Origin: Tenrec ecaudatus
Taxonomy: Eukaryota > Chordata > Mammalia > Afrosoricida > Tenrecidae
Assembly: GCF_050624435.1 (NCBI RefSeq)
Contig: NC_134530.1
Span: 142,578,721 to 142,642,720 of the forward strand
Direction of reading: 5' to 3'
Length of the DNA: 64,000 bases
Numbering within the stretch: the first letter of the stretch is position 1; every line of letters begins with the position of its first letter. The translations under genes were made by a program, and so were the position numbers. Below are positions 36,318 to 47,600 of the stretch, piece by piece. The notes under the pieces are model-generated. The model was not told the DNA's origin and ran no database searches. It saw nothing but the letters and a program-made list of their open reading frames with translations.

Positions 36318-36940
36318 CTGTACAAATAAAAGCATTTACATGTAGAGTATTATGGAAATGGAATATAGATTGTTTCTAAGGTTATATTAGTTCTTAGCAT
36401 AAAATTATATACCAGATACTCAATATTAGTAGACCCTCATAGAATAGTCCATTTTAATTTTATACACTTAATTTTCTAATATAATAAGGGCCTTGATTGC
36501 ATGTGTTTTTTCCATTATCTGCAGAATACATTAGAGGCATTAAATCGCATAAGCATATTCATGAATATGGTATTTCCTAAGAGGTATGCAAATGGAACAC
36601 ACAGTCCTAGGACTGAATCTTTTATCTCTTTATAACAGTGCAGCTTAGCTGTGATCAACATTCACTATTGGTTGGCTACTGAATTTTAAGCGATAGTAAA
36701 GTGATGTAGGAGGGAAGCTTTTTGTTAAAGGGAACAAGCTTGCTTAAATTAACTAGAGTTACATGGAGGGTCTTACAAGAACACATGTGTAATAAGGAAC
36801 ACAGGAACCTCAGCCTGAAAGTCAGGCTTCCCAGAAACTAAAAGAAGTCATGTTTCATGGATATTAAAACTGTACACATTTTAAGATCCTGGGCTGTCTT
36901 GTCAAGCAGATAACCTTGTCATCTCCTTACTGTCATAAGA
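36318..36940. other. Intron 6 sequence, unassigned
   Basis: AT-rich single-copy-looking sequence with no recognised feature. Confidence 0.4.
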
Positions 36941-36944
36941 GTCA

Positions 36945-37100
36945 TTGCAGACCCGTAGCAATCCCCTACGGGTTTCCGAGACTATAACTGTTTATGGAGT
37001 AGAAAGCCCAGTTTTTCTCCTATAGAACTGGTGGTTTTGAACTGCCAACCATGCGGACCACAGGCCAACACACTAACCACTACATGACCAGGTTACCTCC
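36945..37100 (-). repeat. AfroSINE-type SINE
   Basis: Antisense copy: 'ctacgggtttccgagactat', 'agtagaaagcccagtttttc', 'ggttttgaactgccaaccat', 'cactaaccactacatgacca'. Confidence 0.75.
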
Positions 37101-37559
37101 TAGGAAGGCTGATTTCCTTTTCATTTTTAAAAAAAATTTCTTTAATAACCAGCCATCTTTAATTGAGTATTGTTTGCCACTCTGTTCTTTCTTTTTTATG
37201 GTTTTTTGCTATAAAATTCCTATGTCATATACTTTCATAGTTAGGTTGCTTTTTAAAAGAGTTGTGTAAACATTATCCAAATCAGTTTTAGGGTACCCAC
37301 ACCCTTCTTCACTTATTATTTTCTCACCAATTTCACTCCCCTCTCCCCAGAATCCCAATAAACCATTGCATCTGTTATTATCTCTATGTATCCACTCTTT
37401 CTGTGTTTCATAAACTGTGGAAAGTAGCAGTAACAATAAAGATCAAAAACAGAGAAAAAATAAAGAGAAATAAATAAAAGACCATCAGCGATATTAAAAT
37501 AAGCCAGAGAGAACATGTATTTTGTGGAACAAGTGAAAATATTTAAACCTAGAGCAAAT

Positions 37560-38020
37560 TCAGGTTGGGTCAAGAGGGAGGTCAACTGACCATATTATAC
37601 TGTAATTCCATCCATCCTAATCAAGTTTGCAAGGGCCTCTGTCTGATGGCAAAGCTGTTCGTGTTCCTTGACTGTGGCCAGAGGACCTTACTGAGGCTTA
37701 ATCCTACTAGGTACTCTGCAGATGGGTTTGGGGCTCCTACTGTCCTCCATCAATTGGGTATTCACAATTTAAGCTCCTTCATCATATTTGGATTTTTTAT
37801 TATCATCTTTGGATCACACAGGCTGGCGCGCTTCTTCCATGTGGACTTACTTAACTCCTCACTTAGATGACTGCTTGTTTGGATATAAACCTTTAAGACC
37901 CCAGACATTATTCCAATTGATAACCAGGCACCATTTGCTTTCTTCACCACACTTTGCTGTCGTACCCTTATCTTCAGTGATCATTTCATGAAGATGAATA
38001 TTCAGGAGGACCATGTTGTA
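37560..38020 (-). mobile_element. L1 3'UTR module fragment (minus orientation)
   Basis: 'cttcttccatgtggacttac', 'aaacctttaagaccccagac' and 'tttgctttcttcaccacact' are the complement of the L1 3'UTR module. The left part (37560-37790) is less certain. Confidence 0.6.
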
Positions 38021-39414
38021 AGAACAAACTATTCTTGGATTGGAGCTAGAATTAGGTGGAAACCCAGAATCCATCTAGTCAAACGGATTTCCTTGTTTGT
38101 CTTCTCCTCCAGTAGCCTATTACCACTGTAATTCAGCTACTTCCTATGAACTAATTTGCCGGTTGTCAAATCATTTTCTCCCTATCAGAAAGTGTGATTG
38201 GTTCAGCTAATATGCCTGAGAGTGCTAGCAATTTCCAGTATTCCTTATCATCTTCTTTCTAATAACAGAACTGACTCAGCTACAGGTTACATTTCTCCCT
38301 TCTCCCTAGGATTGGCCAGGTAACAATGGCCAATGTGATACAAGGGGAAGTTGGGTGTGTAGCTGTGATATCATCTAAAGATAATTGCCCTCGACTCATT
38401 CTTTTTCCTCCTCCTGGGAAATGACAGACAATCACAGCCTTAAAGATGTCTTGGAGATGACAGAGCTGTGCTGCTGACCCTGGGGTCACTTGCTTTATCT
38501 TATTAAACTACTGTACTCATTTCCATATCTCTGTTACAATGCCTTAGGATGGCCCCTAACACGTACAACAAGTACAGAAATTAGATACTGAATGTGTGGT
38601 GCTGCCAGAACAAGAAATTAAAATATAAGACCCAGGTTTTATTATCAGATGTCACCGGCTGTCAGGAATGCACTGCTTTGTGGAAGGTAGTCTGATAAAA
38701 CTACCTTCTACTTGGAAGGCAGACTATGTGCTTTCTGAACCTGCAGTTCTAGAAAAACTAATTGAACAATCTCAGAACGTTGGCCAGTGTTGCCTGGTTA
38801 TTGCTATTTTAGCTAGATCTGCTGAGAAGAAAGCATCTCTCTACTCTTCTACCTCAGGACCACCTCCAAAGCCAGTTGTCAAGTAAGGATGAAAGCAAAT
38901 CTGTTTTCTTGGCTTGAGAGCTGGAGTTGAAGAGAGTTGAAATGGGACTTCAGAGTTGGAGAAGTGATCTGCTTCTGTATCCTAAGAAGGAGATAGAAGT
39001 TTGTCCCAAACAGAAAAGTAGACTAAGGTGTTGTCTTCTGACTGAAGCCTATTGTTTCAGTTGGCATCAAGATAACTGCTATAAAAGGGAGGGAGTAAAA
39101 AGATGACTGAGCACAGTAAATAAACATCAGAAGTCATCTTTGTGTGTATAATTTCATGTGTTGAGTAGAAGGAAATAAGTAAGTTTAACTATTGAAACAC
39201 TACTAAAGATGCCATAAAACCAGCCGATAAAGCCCTGTGTTTCCCTGAGCCCTAAAGCAGCTCTCAGGCCCCCAAACGTGAATGAGTAGATGCTGACCAT
39301 GGAAGATGCTTCTGAGGCCCTGCCTCACATATAGGCAGCTCCTTATAGATCCACATTGGCAAAGGCTTCTTATCTCTCTGCTTTTCTTTCTCAGAACCTA
39401 CACAGCCTAGATGT
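38021..39414. other. Intron 6 sequence, unassigned
   Basis: A 72-codon ORF at 38668-38886 (MHCFVEGSLIKLPSTWK start) resembles no family I know, and I see no splice-site context to make it an exon. Otherwise nothing nameable. Confidence 0.35.
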
Positions 39415-39424
39415 CTCTAAATTC

Positions 39425-39622
39425 AAAAACCACAATCACTGTCATCGAGTTGTTTCTGATTCATAGGGCAGGCTATAACCAGCCCTGGAGGTTTGTGAGA
39501 CTTTAAATTTTTACAAAGAGTAGAAAGCTTCATCTTTCTCCCAAGCAGCCACTGGTGGTTTCAAAGTGCTGATCTTGCAGTTAGCAGCCCAGTGTGTAAC
39601 CCACTATGCTAGCAGGGCTCAT
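39425..39622 (-). repeat. AfroSINE-type SINE
   Basis: Antisense copy: 'actgtcatcgagttgtttct', 'ggtttgtgagactttaaatt', 'gcagttagcagcccagtgtg'. Confidence 0.75.
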
Positions 39623-39756
39623 ATATAGACGTCTAGGGAAGTCAGAAACCCTAGGAGTAGTCCCTGTACAATGTGGGGCTCCCCTCATATGACAGGCATT
39701 TCAGAAAGACATTCTATACAGTTCCAAGAATTTCCAGCGAAATAAAACAACTCACT

Positions 39757-39842
39757 TGTTGTTGCTGTTGTTAGGTGTCATTGAGTTGGTTCTGACCCAT
39801 ATCAACCCACTATACAACAGAATGAAATACTGCCGAGTTAAG
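39757..39842 (-). mobile_element. RTE-type LINE 3' end, left part (split by L1)
   Basis: 'gttgttgctgttgttaggtg' followed by 'cattgagttggttctgaccc' is the complement of the RTE 3' terminus. The element resumes at 41025 after an L1 insertion. Confidence 0.75.
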
Positions 39843-41020
39843 TGATCAAGGGTAATGTAACCAAGGGGAATTACTGAAAACCAAATGAAGACTGAGAATT
39901 ATAGTGGGACAAGAGGAAAGTCAAAGGAAATAGAGGAAAGAGTTAAGAGGCAAAGGGAATTTATAGAGGTCTAAATAAAGGCATGTACATATGTAAATAT
40001 ATTTATATATGAGGACAGGGAAATAGATCTATGTGCATATATTTATAGGTTTACTATTAAGGTAGCAGATGGACATTGGGCCTCCACTCAAGTACTTCCT
40101 TAATGCAAGTATACTTGTTCTATTAAACTGGCATTCTATGATGCTCACCTTCCTGATATAATCGCTGAAGACAAAGCGGGTGAATAAGCAAATGTGGTGA
40201 AGAAAGCTGATGATGCTCAACTAACAAAAGATATAGCATCTGAGGTCTTAAAGGCTTGAAGGTAAATAAGTGGCTATCTAGCTCAGAAGCAAAAAAGCCC
40301 ACATGGAAGAAGCACACCAGCCTGTGCGATCATGAGGTGTCAAACTGATCAGGTATCAGGCATCATCAGAACAAAAAAATCATATCATTGTGAATGAGGG
40401 GAACATGCAAAGTAAAGACCCAAAGCCCATTTGTAGGCCACTGGACATCCCTTAAAGACGGGTCTTGGGGAGGAGATGAGCCAGTCAGGGTGCGATGTAG
40501 CAACCATGAAACACACAACTTTCCTCTAGTTCCTAAATGCTTCCACCCCCACCACTATCATGATCCCAATTCTACCTTACAAATCTGGCTAGACCAGAGT
40601 ATGTACACTGGTACAGATAGGAACTGGAAACACAGAGAATCCAGGGAAGATGATCCCTTCAGGACCAGTGGTGAGAGTGTGGATACTGGGAGGGTGGAGG
40701 GATGGTGGGTTGGATAGGGGGAACCAATTACAAGGGTCTACCTATAATCTCCTCCCTGGGGGACGGACAACAGAAAAGTGGGTGAAGGGAGACATCAGAC
40801 AGTGCAAGATATGACAAAATAATAATTTATAAATTATCAAGGGTTCATGAAGGATGTGGGAGCAGGGAGGGAGGGGAAAAAGTGAGGACCTGATGCCAGG
40901 GGCTTAAGTGAAGAGCAAATGTTTTGAGAATGATGAGGGCAATGAATGTACAAATGTGCTTTACACAATTGATGTATGTATGGATTGTGATATGAGCCCC
41001 TAATAAAAAGATTAAAAAGA
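39843..41020 (+). mobile_element. L1 3'UTR insertion inside an RTE element
   Basis: It runs from 'gtgatcaagggtaatgtaac' to 'cccctaataaaaagat', the last ~1.2 kb of the L1 3'UTR with one copy of the module. 'atactgcc' occurs just before it (39827) and just after it (41028), consistent with a target duplication. Confidence 0.85.
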
Positions 41021-41024
41021 AAAA

Positions 41025-41295
41025 ATATACTGCCCAGTTCTGTGCCATCCTCACAATTATTCCTATGCTTGAGCCTATTGTTGTAGCCACGTGTCAGTCC
41101 ATCTCCTTGAAGGCCTTCTTCATTTTCACTGCCCCTCCACCAAGCATCATGTCCTTCTCCAAGGATTAGTCTCCCTTCACAGCATGTCCAAAGTACGTAA
41201 GACTTATTCACCTTTACACTGGCTTTTCTCCCTTCCCTGTACCCCTGCTTCCTCGTTCTTGCTTCTTTCCAAATAAATTACACCCAGACTCTGCT
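41025..41295 (-). mobile_element. RTE-type LINE 3' end, right part
   Basis: 'ctgcccagttctgtgccatc', 'gagcctattgttgtagccac' and 'atgtccttctccaaggatta' continue the RTE interrupted at 39842. Confidence 0.75.
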
Positions 41296-41324
41296 TGTAG
41301 GGGAATCCAAACTAAAACTAAGAA

Positions 41325-43040
41325 CACAATCGTGCTGTTCTTAGGCACGGCTGAGTCAGTTCTAACCCAAAGCAATCCTATGCACAACAGAAGGAAACAC
41401 TGCCCAGTCCTGCACCATCTTCACTTTTTTAGGTTGCACCCACTGGGTCAACCTATCTTGTTGAAAATCTTCCTCCTTTTCTCTGACCCTCTTCTACTTT
41501 ACCAAGTTTGATATTATTCTCTGTGACTTGTGTCTCTTGATGAGTAACATGTCCAAGTACATGAGATAAAGTCTTGCCATTCTCATTTCTAAAGAGCATT
41601 CTTCTGGCTGTACTTTTCCCAAGACTTTATGTAAGACTTAGTCACCCTAATGTTGGCTTTTCTCCTTTGTTCTTCTGCCAGCTCGTGGTACATTCAATAT
41701 TCTTTGCCAACACCCTAATTCATACGCATAAATTCTTCTGTGGCCTTCCTTAGTTATTGTCCAACTTTCACGTGTATGTGAGGCAATTGAAAATAGGGTC
41801 AGGCACACCTTAGTCCTCAAAGTGACATCCTTGCTTTTCAAAACTTTACAGACATTTTGTGCAGAATATTTGCCCAATGCAACATGTTTGATTTCCTGAC
41901 TTCTGTTTACACAAGCACTGACTATGGATCCAATCAAAATGAAATCCTTGACAACTTCAATCTTTGGCCTCTTTATCATGTTGTCGTTGACTATCCCAGT
42001 TACAAGGGCATTGATTTTTTTTAGCATTGAGTTGAAATCCATAATGGAAGCTGCAGTCTTTGATCTTCATCAGCAAGTGCTTCAAGCAAGGTCGTGTCAT
42101 CTGTAGATCACAGGTGGTTAATAAGCCTCCCTCTAAGCCTGATGCCTTGGCCTTCTTCATAAAGGTGTCTCATTTGCTCAATATGCAGACTGAATAACTA
42201 TGATGAAAGGATGCGACCCTGATGAACACTTTTCTGATTTTACACCACACAGTTTTTCCTTGTTCTGTTCAATTGACTGAATTTTGATCTATGTACAAGT
42301 TCCACATGAACACAATGAGATATTCTGGAATTATCAGTTTTCTTAATGTTATCCATATTTTGTTATGATCCACACATTCAAATACCTTACACATTTACAC
42401 ATCTTTCTGGTATTCTCCACTTTTAGCTAAGATCCATGTGATATCAGCAATGATATCCTTCATTCCATATCCTTTTCTGCACCCTGTCACTGTATTGCTG
42501 CAACCCTTTTGAATTATCTTCAGCAAAATTTTACTTGCATGTAATGTAAATGAAATTGTTTGATAATGTCTATCTTCTGTTGTGTCCCCTTTCTGTGTCA
42601 GGGGCACAAATGTGGATCTCTTTCTAGCAATTGGCCAATTGTCTTCTCCATTTCTTGGCACACAAGAGAGTGCTGGCAGTGCTTTATCAGCTTGTCGACA
42701 CGTTTTCATTGGTATTCCAAAAATTTGTGGATGTTTATTTTTCCCTAATGCCTTCAGGGCAGCTTGAGTTTCTTACTTCTATATCATTGATTATTGATCA
42801 TATCATATCTCTTGAAATGTTTGCCAACCAATTGTTCTTGTGACTCAATTTATTCCTTATATCTTCTTCTGATGCTTCCTGAATTGTTCAATATTTTGTC
42901 AATGGAATCCTTTAATATTGCAACTTGGAGTTTTGGAATATTTTTTCTTCAATTCTTTCCATTTAGATATTCTGCGTATTCTCTTTTGGCTTTCTCACTC
43001 CAGGTCTTTGTACACACTCTGGAATGGGAATACTCAAACG
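41325..43040 (-). mobile_element. RTE-type LINE, 3' half (reverse transcriptase to 3' end)
   Basis: On the minus strand 42042-41647 reads MDFNSMLKKINALVTG, then RPKIEVVKDFILIGSIVS and KVLKSKDVTLRTKVCL, and ends RRIYAYELGCWQRILNVP. This is the reverse-transcriptase C-terminal part of an RTE/BovB-class protein. Further 5' pieces extend to about 43040 with frame breaks. It is a dead copy in intron 6. Confidence 0.85.
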
Positions 43041-43745
43041 TCCTAAAGAGTACTGGACACAGGGTCTGCGACGGTATTGATATAGGGAGTTAAAATTTAC
43101 ATGACAGCTTCCCAGTAAGGGCAGAACCCGATAGTAAATGGGGTCAAGCCACAAGTTCATTGTATCAGGGGTCTGGTAAGCACATGAGTCAACTCAGTGA
43201 CCATTTCTCAGTTCCCTACCTATATATTTAGGAGTTAGGAAAAACTCTACATTGATTCACTGGATTGTATAATAAATGTCATTATAGTCTCCTTCCATAC
43301 AAGACAGAACTTGTAAATCACAAGCACAGTCACATCTCTGGTGTCTTATCAAATAGGCTGCGTTAGATGTGATGTCTTAGCAAGAAGAGATAAACAAAAT
43401 GGACTTAGTATGGACCTATTGACCAGACAAATGCATTTTCCCAAACCCCTGTCTGTAAAAAGAACAAAAGTAGTTTGTATACACGTTTACATTTTGTCTT
43501 GCCCAATGTAATCTACAGGAATCTTATGATCTTGATATTCCACAGAATATCGCACTACTATACTATTGATGGTGGCTGATAAGATCTGATATGACATGAA
43601 AAGTATTCTAAAGAGTGTATAAAGATTCAAGAACCTACCACATATACAAGGGAACTTCAAAAGTTCATAGGAAAAAATCCATTGTCTTTTAATTTTGTTC
43701 TCCACCACCTTTTTGAAGCCCCCATGAGTGTGATCTATAGGTAAT
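43041..43745. other. Spacer between opposing RTE copies, unassigned
   Basis: It includes 'gggaacttcaaaagttcata' near 43650, which looks like the terminus of an unnamed repeat. Otherwise no feature. Confidence 0.35.
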
Positions 43746-43749
43746 GATA

Positions 43750-46235
43750 TATCCTTTTGCAAAACAAAGTACCAGAAAGGATCGATTCAAGAGGTGTGGC
43801 ATTGCATTCATCACCAAAAAGAAGATTTCAAAATCTATCCTGAGGTGCAATGTTGTCAATACAACTATTTTTCAAATTCGTGCACCAACCACTAAAGCTA
43901 GTGATGCAGAAGTTGAAGAATTTTAACATCTTCAGTCTGAAACAGATCAAAGATGGAATGAGATGTATTGATAATCACTGGTGATAATTATTGAAATGCA
44001 AAAGTTGGAAACAAAGAAGAAGGAACAGTAATTGGAAAATATGTCTTTGTTGATATAAATGAAATGAGATCGCATGGTAGGATTTTGCAAGACCAATAAC
44101 TTCTTCATTGCAAATACCTTTCTACAACAACACCAGTGGCAACTATGCAAATGGACTTCTTCAAACAGAATACACAGAAATAAAATCGACTACATCTGTG
44201 GGATTAGGCAATGAAGAAGCTTGGTATCAACAGCCAAAATACACCAGCGACCAATCGTTAAATCCAGGTTGAAGCTGAAGAAATTTGAAACAAGTAGATG
44301 AGACCCAAAATAGGACCTTAAGTCTATCCCACCTGAATTTTCAAAACAGATTTGATGCATTCAACACGAATGACAGAAGAAGTGATGGCCTGTGGCACAG
44401 CATCAAGATCATCAGACATGGAGAAAGCAAAAGGTCATTGAAAAGACAGGAAAATAGCAAATATCAAAGTGGATGTCAGATGAGATTCTTAAACTTACTC
44501 TTATTCAAAGAATGGCTAAGGCAAAAGAAATGATAGAGTAAAAGAACTGAGCTGATTATTTCAAAGGGCGCTTGAGAAGACAAAGTATGGTAATATAAAA
44601 TGTACAAAGACAGAGTTCGAAACCAAAATGGACGAACACGCTGAGGATACCCTAAATTGAAAGAAAAATTCAAGCATTCAGCTGAAATGCTGAAAGATTC
44701 TAGGAGTAAAATATGTAACGATGTAAGAAGTAGCAAAAGGAGATGGGATGAATGCACAGAGCAACTGTATCAAAGAACTAATGGAAAGATGGACAGACAA
44801 TCACTTTTAAGAGGGAGCATATGACCAAGAACCAGTGGTTATGAAGGAATACATTCAAGCTGCACTGAAGGTACTAACAAAAACCAAGGCTCCAGGAACT
44901 GATGGAATAGCAACTGAAATGCTTCAACAAGCTGATGAAGCCCTGGAAGCACTCACTCATCAAAGCCCAGAAATTTGGAAGACAGCTACAAAAGAGGTCC
45001 ATACTTGTACCTATTCAACCAAAAGAAAGTGCCCAAGAAAAAACACAAACTATAGAACAATACCATTGATATGACATGGAAGGGAAATTTTGCTGAAGAT
45101 CACCCAACAGTGGTTGCAGTACATGGACAGGGAAGAGCGAGAAATTCAGGCCAGAGTCAGAAGAGGACATACAACAAGATTTATCACTGCTGATGTCAGA
45201 TGGTTCTTGGCTGAAAGCAGAGAATGCCAGAAAGCTTTATAATGATGGGGTTATTTCGCTCTGGAAAGGCATTTAACTGTGTGGACAAAACAAACTCTGG
45301 ATGCCTTGAGAAGAATGGAAATACCAGAACTTCTACATGAACCAAGAGGCAGTTGTGCAAATAGAACAAGGAACTACTGTAGGCTTAAAATCAAGAATCT
45401 TATATATAAGGGTTGTAACCTCTAACCATACTTATTCAATCTGTATGCTTAGCAAATAATCAGATAAGAAGAATATGAAGAAGAGCATGGAATCAAGATT
45501 GGTGTAAGACTTATTAATAATCTGTGATATGCAGATGACACATATGAAAATCAAGGATTACAACCTTCAGTATCGATTACAATTCAATGTAAAGGAAACA
45601 AAAATCTTCACAATTGCACCCATGGATAACAATGTGATAAACAGAGAAAAGACTAGAGTTTTCAAGCATTTAATCTTGCTTGGATCCAAAATCATTACTT
45701 ATGAAAGAAGCATCCAAGAGATCAAATGGCACATTGCATAAATCTGATGCACAAGAATTCTTTAAAGTATTAAAAAGCAAGGATGTTACTTCAAGGATTT
45801 AAGCTGTGCCTGACCTAAGCCATAGTATTTTCAATCACCTCATATGCATGTTAAAAGCTGGTCATTGAATAAGGAAGGCTGAAAAAGAATTAATATTTGA
45901 ATCACGGTGCTGGCCAAGAATATTGACTATACCACGGAATTCCAAAAGTACAAACATATGTGTTGGAAGAAGTAGAGCCAGAATAATGTTCCTTAGAAAT
46001 AAGAAGGATGACGAAACTTTGACTCACTTCGGTCATGTTATCAGGAGAGACCAATTCCTAGAGAAGGACATCAGACTTGGTAAAACAGAAGGTTAGAGAA
46101 AAAGAGAAATACCTTCAACTACAGGGTTTGACACAATAGGTTCAAATATAGTAACAATTGGGATGATGGTATAGAACTAGGCAATGCTGTCTTCTGTGGC
46201 ATACAAGGTTATGAGTCAGAACTGATTCAACAGCA
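43750..46235 (+). mobile_element. RTE-type LINE, endonuclease to 3' end, decayed
   Basis: Near 43760-43925 it reads RFKRCGIAFITKKKIS, then a VNTTIFQIRAPTTKASDAEV block, an endonuclease-domain segment. Near 44840-44990 the reverse-transcriptase start (APGTDGIATEMLQQADEALE) is visible. The C-terminal block is near 45600-46080 and the 3' end is at about 46235 ('gttatgagtcagaactgatt'). It has many frame breaks. Confidence 0.8.
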
Positions 46236-46269
46236 CTGAAAAAATAAGAATGACATGCGTCAGTACATC

Positions 46270-47600
46270 CTTTGTAGTCATGGGCAAGTTCCAATACAAG
46301 AACTGCAGGGAAGGATCCCGAAAAATAACATCTAGTATGCTACTGGGTCTTAGTTGAGACTGAATTCATGGCCATTAGATCTACCGGCTTTCCATATACC
46401 ACATCAAAAGTGACCAGGCTGAAACCCAACTAAAGTTTCATCTAAGGTGAAAGACAGAGAATGTTTGATCACTTTCAGACTGAACAAGTTGGTATCACTC
46501 CTCAATTTTCTCATCACTGGCTTTAGTGGTTGGTGCATACATTTGAATAATGGTGGTATTGACTGGAATTCTTTGTAGTCATTTAGATATTACCCTGTAA
46601 CCTGAAATTACATATGATCAATTGATGTCTGTCCTCCACTTAGCCCTTAGTTTTGTTTTAGCTGATACTGAACTTCTCTGGCATCTCTTGCCTTAGTTCT
46701 GTCGATTTGATTCCTGTGTATTCCATCTGGCAAGGTCCATGTGTAAATTCACAGTTCATGTTGTTGAAAAATGGTATCTTCAATAAATAAATATGGATCT
46801 TCCAAAATTTCATCATGCAATCTCCAGTGTTCTACCAAGAACAACTCTTCCATTTTGTTTCCAACTTTCACATTCTAATCACCAACAATGTATTTTGATT
46901 GCATGTTTAATCAGACCCAGACTACAGAAGTTGGCAGACTTCTTTGATTATTCATCATAGACTGCTGTTGGTAGTGCATGCATTTGAATAATAAAGTAGC
47001 CTTCTTTGAAGCGCATGGATGCTATCCTATCACTGACAGCCCTGAATTTCAGGATAACCTTGAAATGTTCTTTTTATACAATGGATGTGACGCCATTTGT
47101 CTTCAGCTTCTCATTCCGCACAGCAGGCCATACGAATGTCTCCTTCAACACGGCCAAGACAGGTCCATTTTAGCTCCCAAATGCCTAGTTATTAACCGGA
47201 AAACTTCCACTTTCCCAAGATTCATCTGTTGCACACTCCATTTTCCAATGATTCATGGATGTCTGCAGCTACTTCTTCTCACGGTGCATCGTAAGTGGAA
47301 ATCGGAAAGTTGCTCCATCGGCGCTACTCAAAGCAGCAGCTCTTAGCCTCGTCATATGCCAGTGCTTTCTAATCTGAGGGGCTCATCTGGCAGACAATGT
47401 TCCCTGCTTTGCATAGGTTTTTAGTAATTAATTTTTCAGAAGTGGCCAGTCTCTTCCTTCTTTCTGCTCTGTTTTATTCAAGAGGCTTTACTGAGATCTG
47501 TCTACCACAATTTGACCCTGCTGAGATTTGAAATACCAGTGGCATCGCTTCCAATATCAGTGTCAGTACTACACACTGACAGACAGTGGTGGCTTTAGAG
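46270..47600 (-). mobile_element. RTE-type LINE, 5' half
   Basis: The complement of the RTE 5' half: 'gatgtctgtcctccacttag', 'ttcgtcatatgcc'-like ends and, near 47510-47590, 'tgagatttgaaataccagtg' and 'acacactgacagacagtgg', which is the 5' terminal part. Decayed. Confidence 0.7.

Noticed and set aside
38668..38886. 72-codon ORF as a possible extra exon
   Set aside because: No family resemblance, no splice-site context in phase with the carrier exons, and the carrier CDS is complete without it.
43487..43762. 91-codon minus-strand ORF
   Set aside because: It overlaps the end of an unnamed repeat and shows no domain.
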